This document shows positions 4,433-5,572 of a stretch of 5,572 nt of DNA, piece after piece; positions within the stretch are counted from its first letter, which is position 1; the number at the start of each line of letters is the position of its first letter. Position numbers and translations under genes: made by a program. The stretch comes from MnTg04 sp036443455 (GTDB taxonomy: Bacteria; Pseudomonadota; Gammaproteobacteria; Steroidobacterales; MnTg04). The stretch spans positions 1 to 5,572 of the forward strand of contig JAZFYI010000145.1 in the NCBI GenBank assembly GCA_036443455.1. Direction: 5' to 3'. The notes beneath the pieces were generated by a model. That model made no database searches and was not told the DNA's origin. It was given only the letters and a program-made list of their open reading frames with translations.

Positions 4433-5572
4433 CTATTTGCCGGCCGGTTCGTCCAGCACCAACCCCGCGGCCATGATCGTGATCGGGTGATAACCAGGCT
4501 TCGCCAGGGCAAAAATTTCTTCCGCCAGCGCCTTATCCTGCCCGTTTTCGACCAGGGCCTTGTATACCGGCACGACCAGTCGCATCCGCCCATAGCGTAT
4601 CAGGTGCTGCCGCATGGACTCGTAGGCAGGCTGGTATCTGCGTTTCGCCACCTGGATGAACCAGGCACGACCGATTTCGGCATTCCTCGTCGAGCTCAAG
4701 CCATTTCCCTGATCCAGCTCCGTTAACTGCTCATCGCTGAGCGTGTCGGGGAGGGTCTTGATGAAATGCACAACGGCAAGTGGGCTCCAGTCTGCAAGTG
4801 ACGCCGCCTGGAGAGAGGCCTCACCATCCGCCCACCGCAACGCCAGGTCAGCGGCTTTTTGCAGCGATTCAGATTGCGGAATCACCGCGTCCTCAGGCAG
4901 CCCTGGCTGGTACAGCCACTGTTCCACCTGCTCCTGGCTGACCTTGCCTGGATATAGCTCGAGCAGGTTATCGGTCAAATAGGCGAGAAATTGTTCGCTG
5001 CTGATCGCCTCAAACCGGAAGTGATCGAAATAGCCGGCCAGGAAATGATCGAAAACGTCGCGGCCAAACGCGTGCTCCAGGTAATCGAGCAATAGCTGGC
5101 CTTTCTTGTAATGCACGGTACCCTGCGTTTCCTCGATGTCCTCGCTGCCGAGCCTCGGCGCCAGTGCCTGCATCGCGGGCTTGATATCGGGCAGCTGCTC
5201 GATCAATTCCCGGTAATCGATGACCCGCTCTTCGTCGGCGCGTTCCTTGCCAAAAAGTTCTTCCATCAAGCGCTTGTCCAGGTAGCTGGTCACGCCTTCG
5301 TTCAACCAGATATCGCGCCAGGTCTGGTTGCTGACCAGGTTCCCCGACCAGGAATGGGCAAGCTCATGGGCGATCAGCGAAACCAGGCTGCGATCACCGG
5401 CGATCACGGTAGGCGTGATGAACGAAAGCCGGGGATTCTCCATGCCGCCATAAGGAAAGCTGGGCGGCAGGATCAGTAAATCATAACGGCCCCATTGGTA
5501 GTCGCCATACATCCCGGCTGCCGCATCCAGCATGTTCTGGGTATCGGCAAACTCATGAGCCGCCGCCGCCAG
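4433..5572 (-). CDS. M1-family zinc aminopeptidase, leukotriene A4 hydrolase type (N-terminal part outside window)
   Basis: The frame stays open to the right edge and gives 379 residues; the N-terminal beta domain and start lie beyond 5572. The ATG at 5533 is internal, because family-like sequence (AHEFADTQN) continues upstream of it. Residues 28-47 match the leukotriene A4 hydrolase group closely: GRYDLLILPPSFPYGGMENP, including the GGMEN substrate motif. The zinc site is HELAH at 69-73 plus E92 in WLNEG, the exact HExxH-x18-E spacing, with E70 as general base. Y155 in HYKKG matches the catalytic tyrosine of the family PYEKG motif. R329 and R331 (GRMRL) near the C-terminus correspond to the carboxylate-binding Arg/Lys pair, and YHPIT fits the helical C-terminal domain. 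The enzyme probably removes N-terminal residues from peptides. Bacterial relatives are aminopeptidases; epoxide hydrolase activity should not be assumed. It ends 7 bases from the convergent thioesterase gene. Confidence 0.92.
   Translation of the reverse strand: MAAAAHEFADTQNMLDAAAGMYGDYQWGRYDLLILPPSFPYGGMENPRLSFITPTVIAGDRSLVSLIAHELAHSWSGNLVSNQTWRDIWLNEGVTSYLDKRLMEELFGKERADEERVIDYRELIEQLPDIKPAMQALAPRLGSEDIEETQGTVHYKKGQLLLDYLEHAFGRDVFDHFLAGYFDHFRFEAISSEQFLAYLTDNLLELYPGKVSQEQVEQWLYQPGLPEDAVIPQSESLQKAADLALRWADGEASLQAASLADWSPLAVVHFIKTLPDTLSDEQLTELDQGNGLSSTRNAEIGRAWFIQVAKRRYQPAYESMRQHLIRYGRMRLVVPVYKALVENGQDKALAEEIFALAKPGYHPITIMAAGLVLDEPAGK

Noticed and set aside
4440..4448. Short palindrome CCGGCCGG next to the peptidase stop
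   Set aside because: It is a small GC palindrome within the coding sequence, without a T run, and can arise by chance at this base composition.
5531..5533. ATG at 5533 as the start of the peptidase gene
   Set aside because: The same frame stays open to the window edge with family-like sequence upstream, and a start here would remove the N-terminal domain of M1 enzymes. The gene is simply cut by the window.
5561..5572. GCG/GGC triplet run at the right edge
   Set aside because: It encodes a short alanine stretch in the peptidase and is too short to be called a repeat element.

Overview
The window looks like a piece of a moderately GC-rich (about 55-60% by eye) bacterial chromosome, most likely from a proteobacterium and plausibly a marine or soil gammaproteobacterium. 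The support is indirect. It consists of a small periplasmic cytochrome c with a CxxCH motif, a leukotriene-A4-hydrolase-type M1 aminopeptidase, a Rieske oxygenase of the type that acts on quaternary amines, and an FNR/Anr-like promoter site. No rRNA, tRNA, CRISPR array, insertion sequence or phage gene is visible. All intergenic gaps are short, the longest being about 130 bases.

Layout: (1) Positions 1-1267, plus strand. The 3' end of a probable DMT/EamA-family permease is followed within 13 bases by a PLP-dependent enzyme of the D-cysteine desulfhydrase / ACC deaminase family; the two probably form one operon. (2) Positions 1250-1614, minus strand. A short secreted class I cytochrome c has a likely intrinsic terminator that overlaps the end of the convergent PLP gene. 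A well-placed FNR-like site lies upstream, in the 1615-1746 gap. (3) Positions 1747-3812, minus strand. A two-gene operon holds a Rieske non-heme iron oxygenase and, 5 bases downstream, a dimethylarginine-dimethylaminohydrolase-like (DDAH) enzyme. (4) Positions 3874-4425, plus strand. A PaaI-like hotdog-fold thioesterase is divergent from the Rieske gene. (5) Positions 4433-5572, minus strand. The C-terminal two thirds or so of an M1 zinc aminopeptidase is convergent with the thioesterase gene across 7 bases and runs off the right edge.

How the genes may work together: the best functional unit is the Rieske-DDAH pair. One gene encodes an oxygenase that in related families removes or oxidises N-methyl groups. 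The other encodes a guanidino-modifying hydrolase that in its best-known form releases methylamine from methylated arginine. A shared substrate pathway for a methylated or guanidino amino acid is a reasonable inference but is not shown by the sequence. The permease and PLP enzyme suggest a separate amino-acid transport and breakdown unit. The cytochrome appears to have its own, possibly oxygen- or nitrogen-oxide-responsive, promoter.

There is no clear sign of an undescribed defence or mobile system. The most useful leads are the FNR-type promoter, the Rieske-DDAH pairing, and the altered C-terminal motif of the PLP enzyme.
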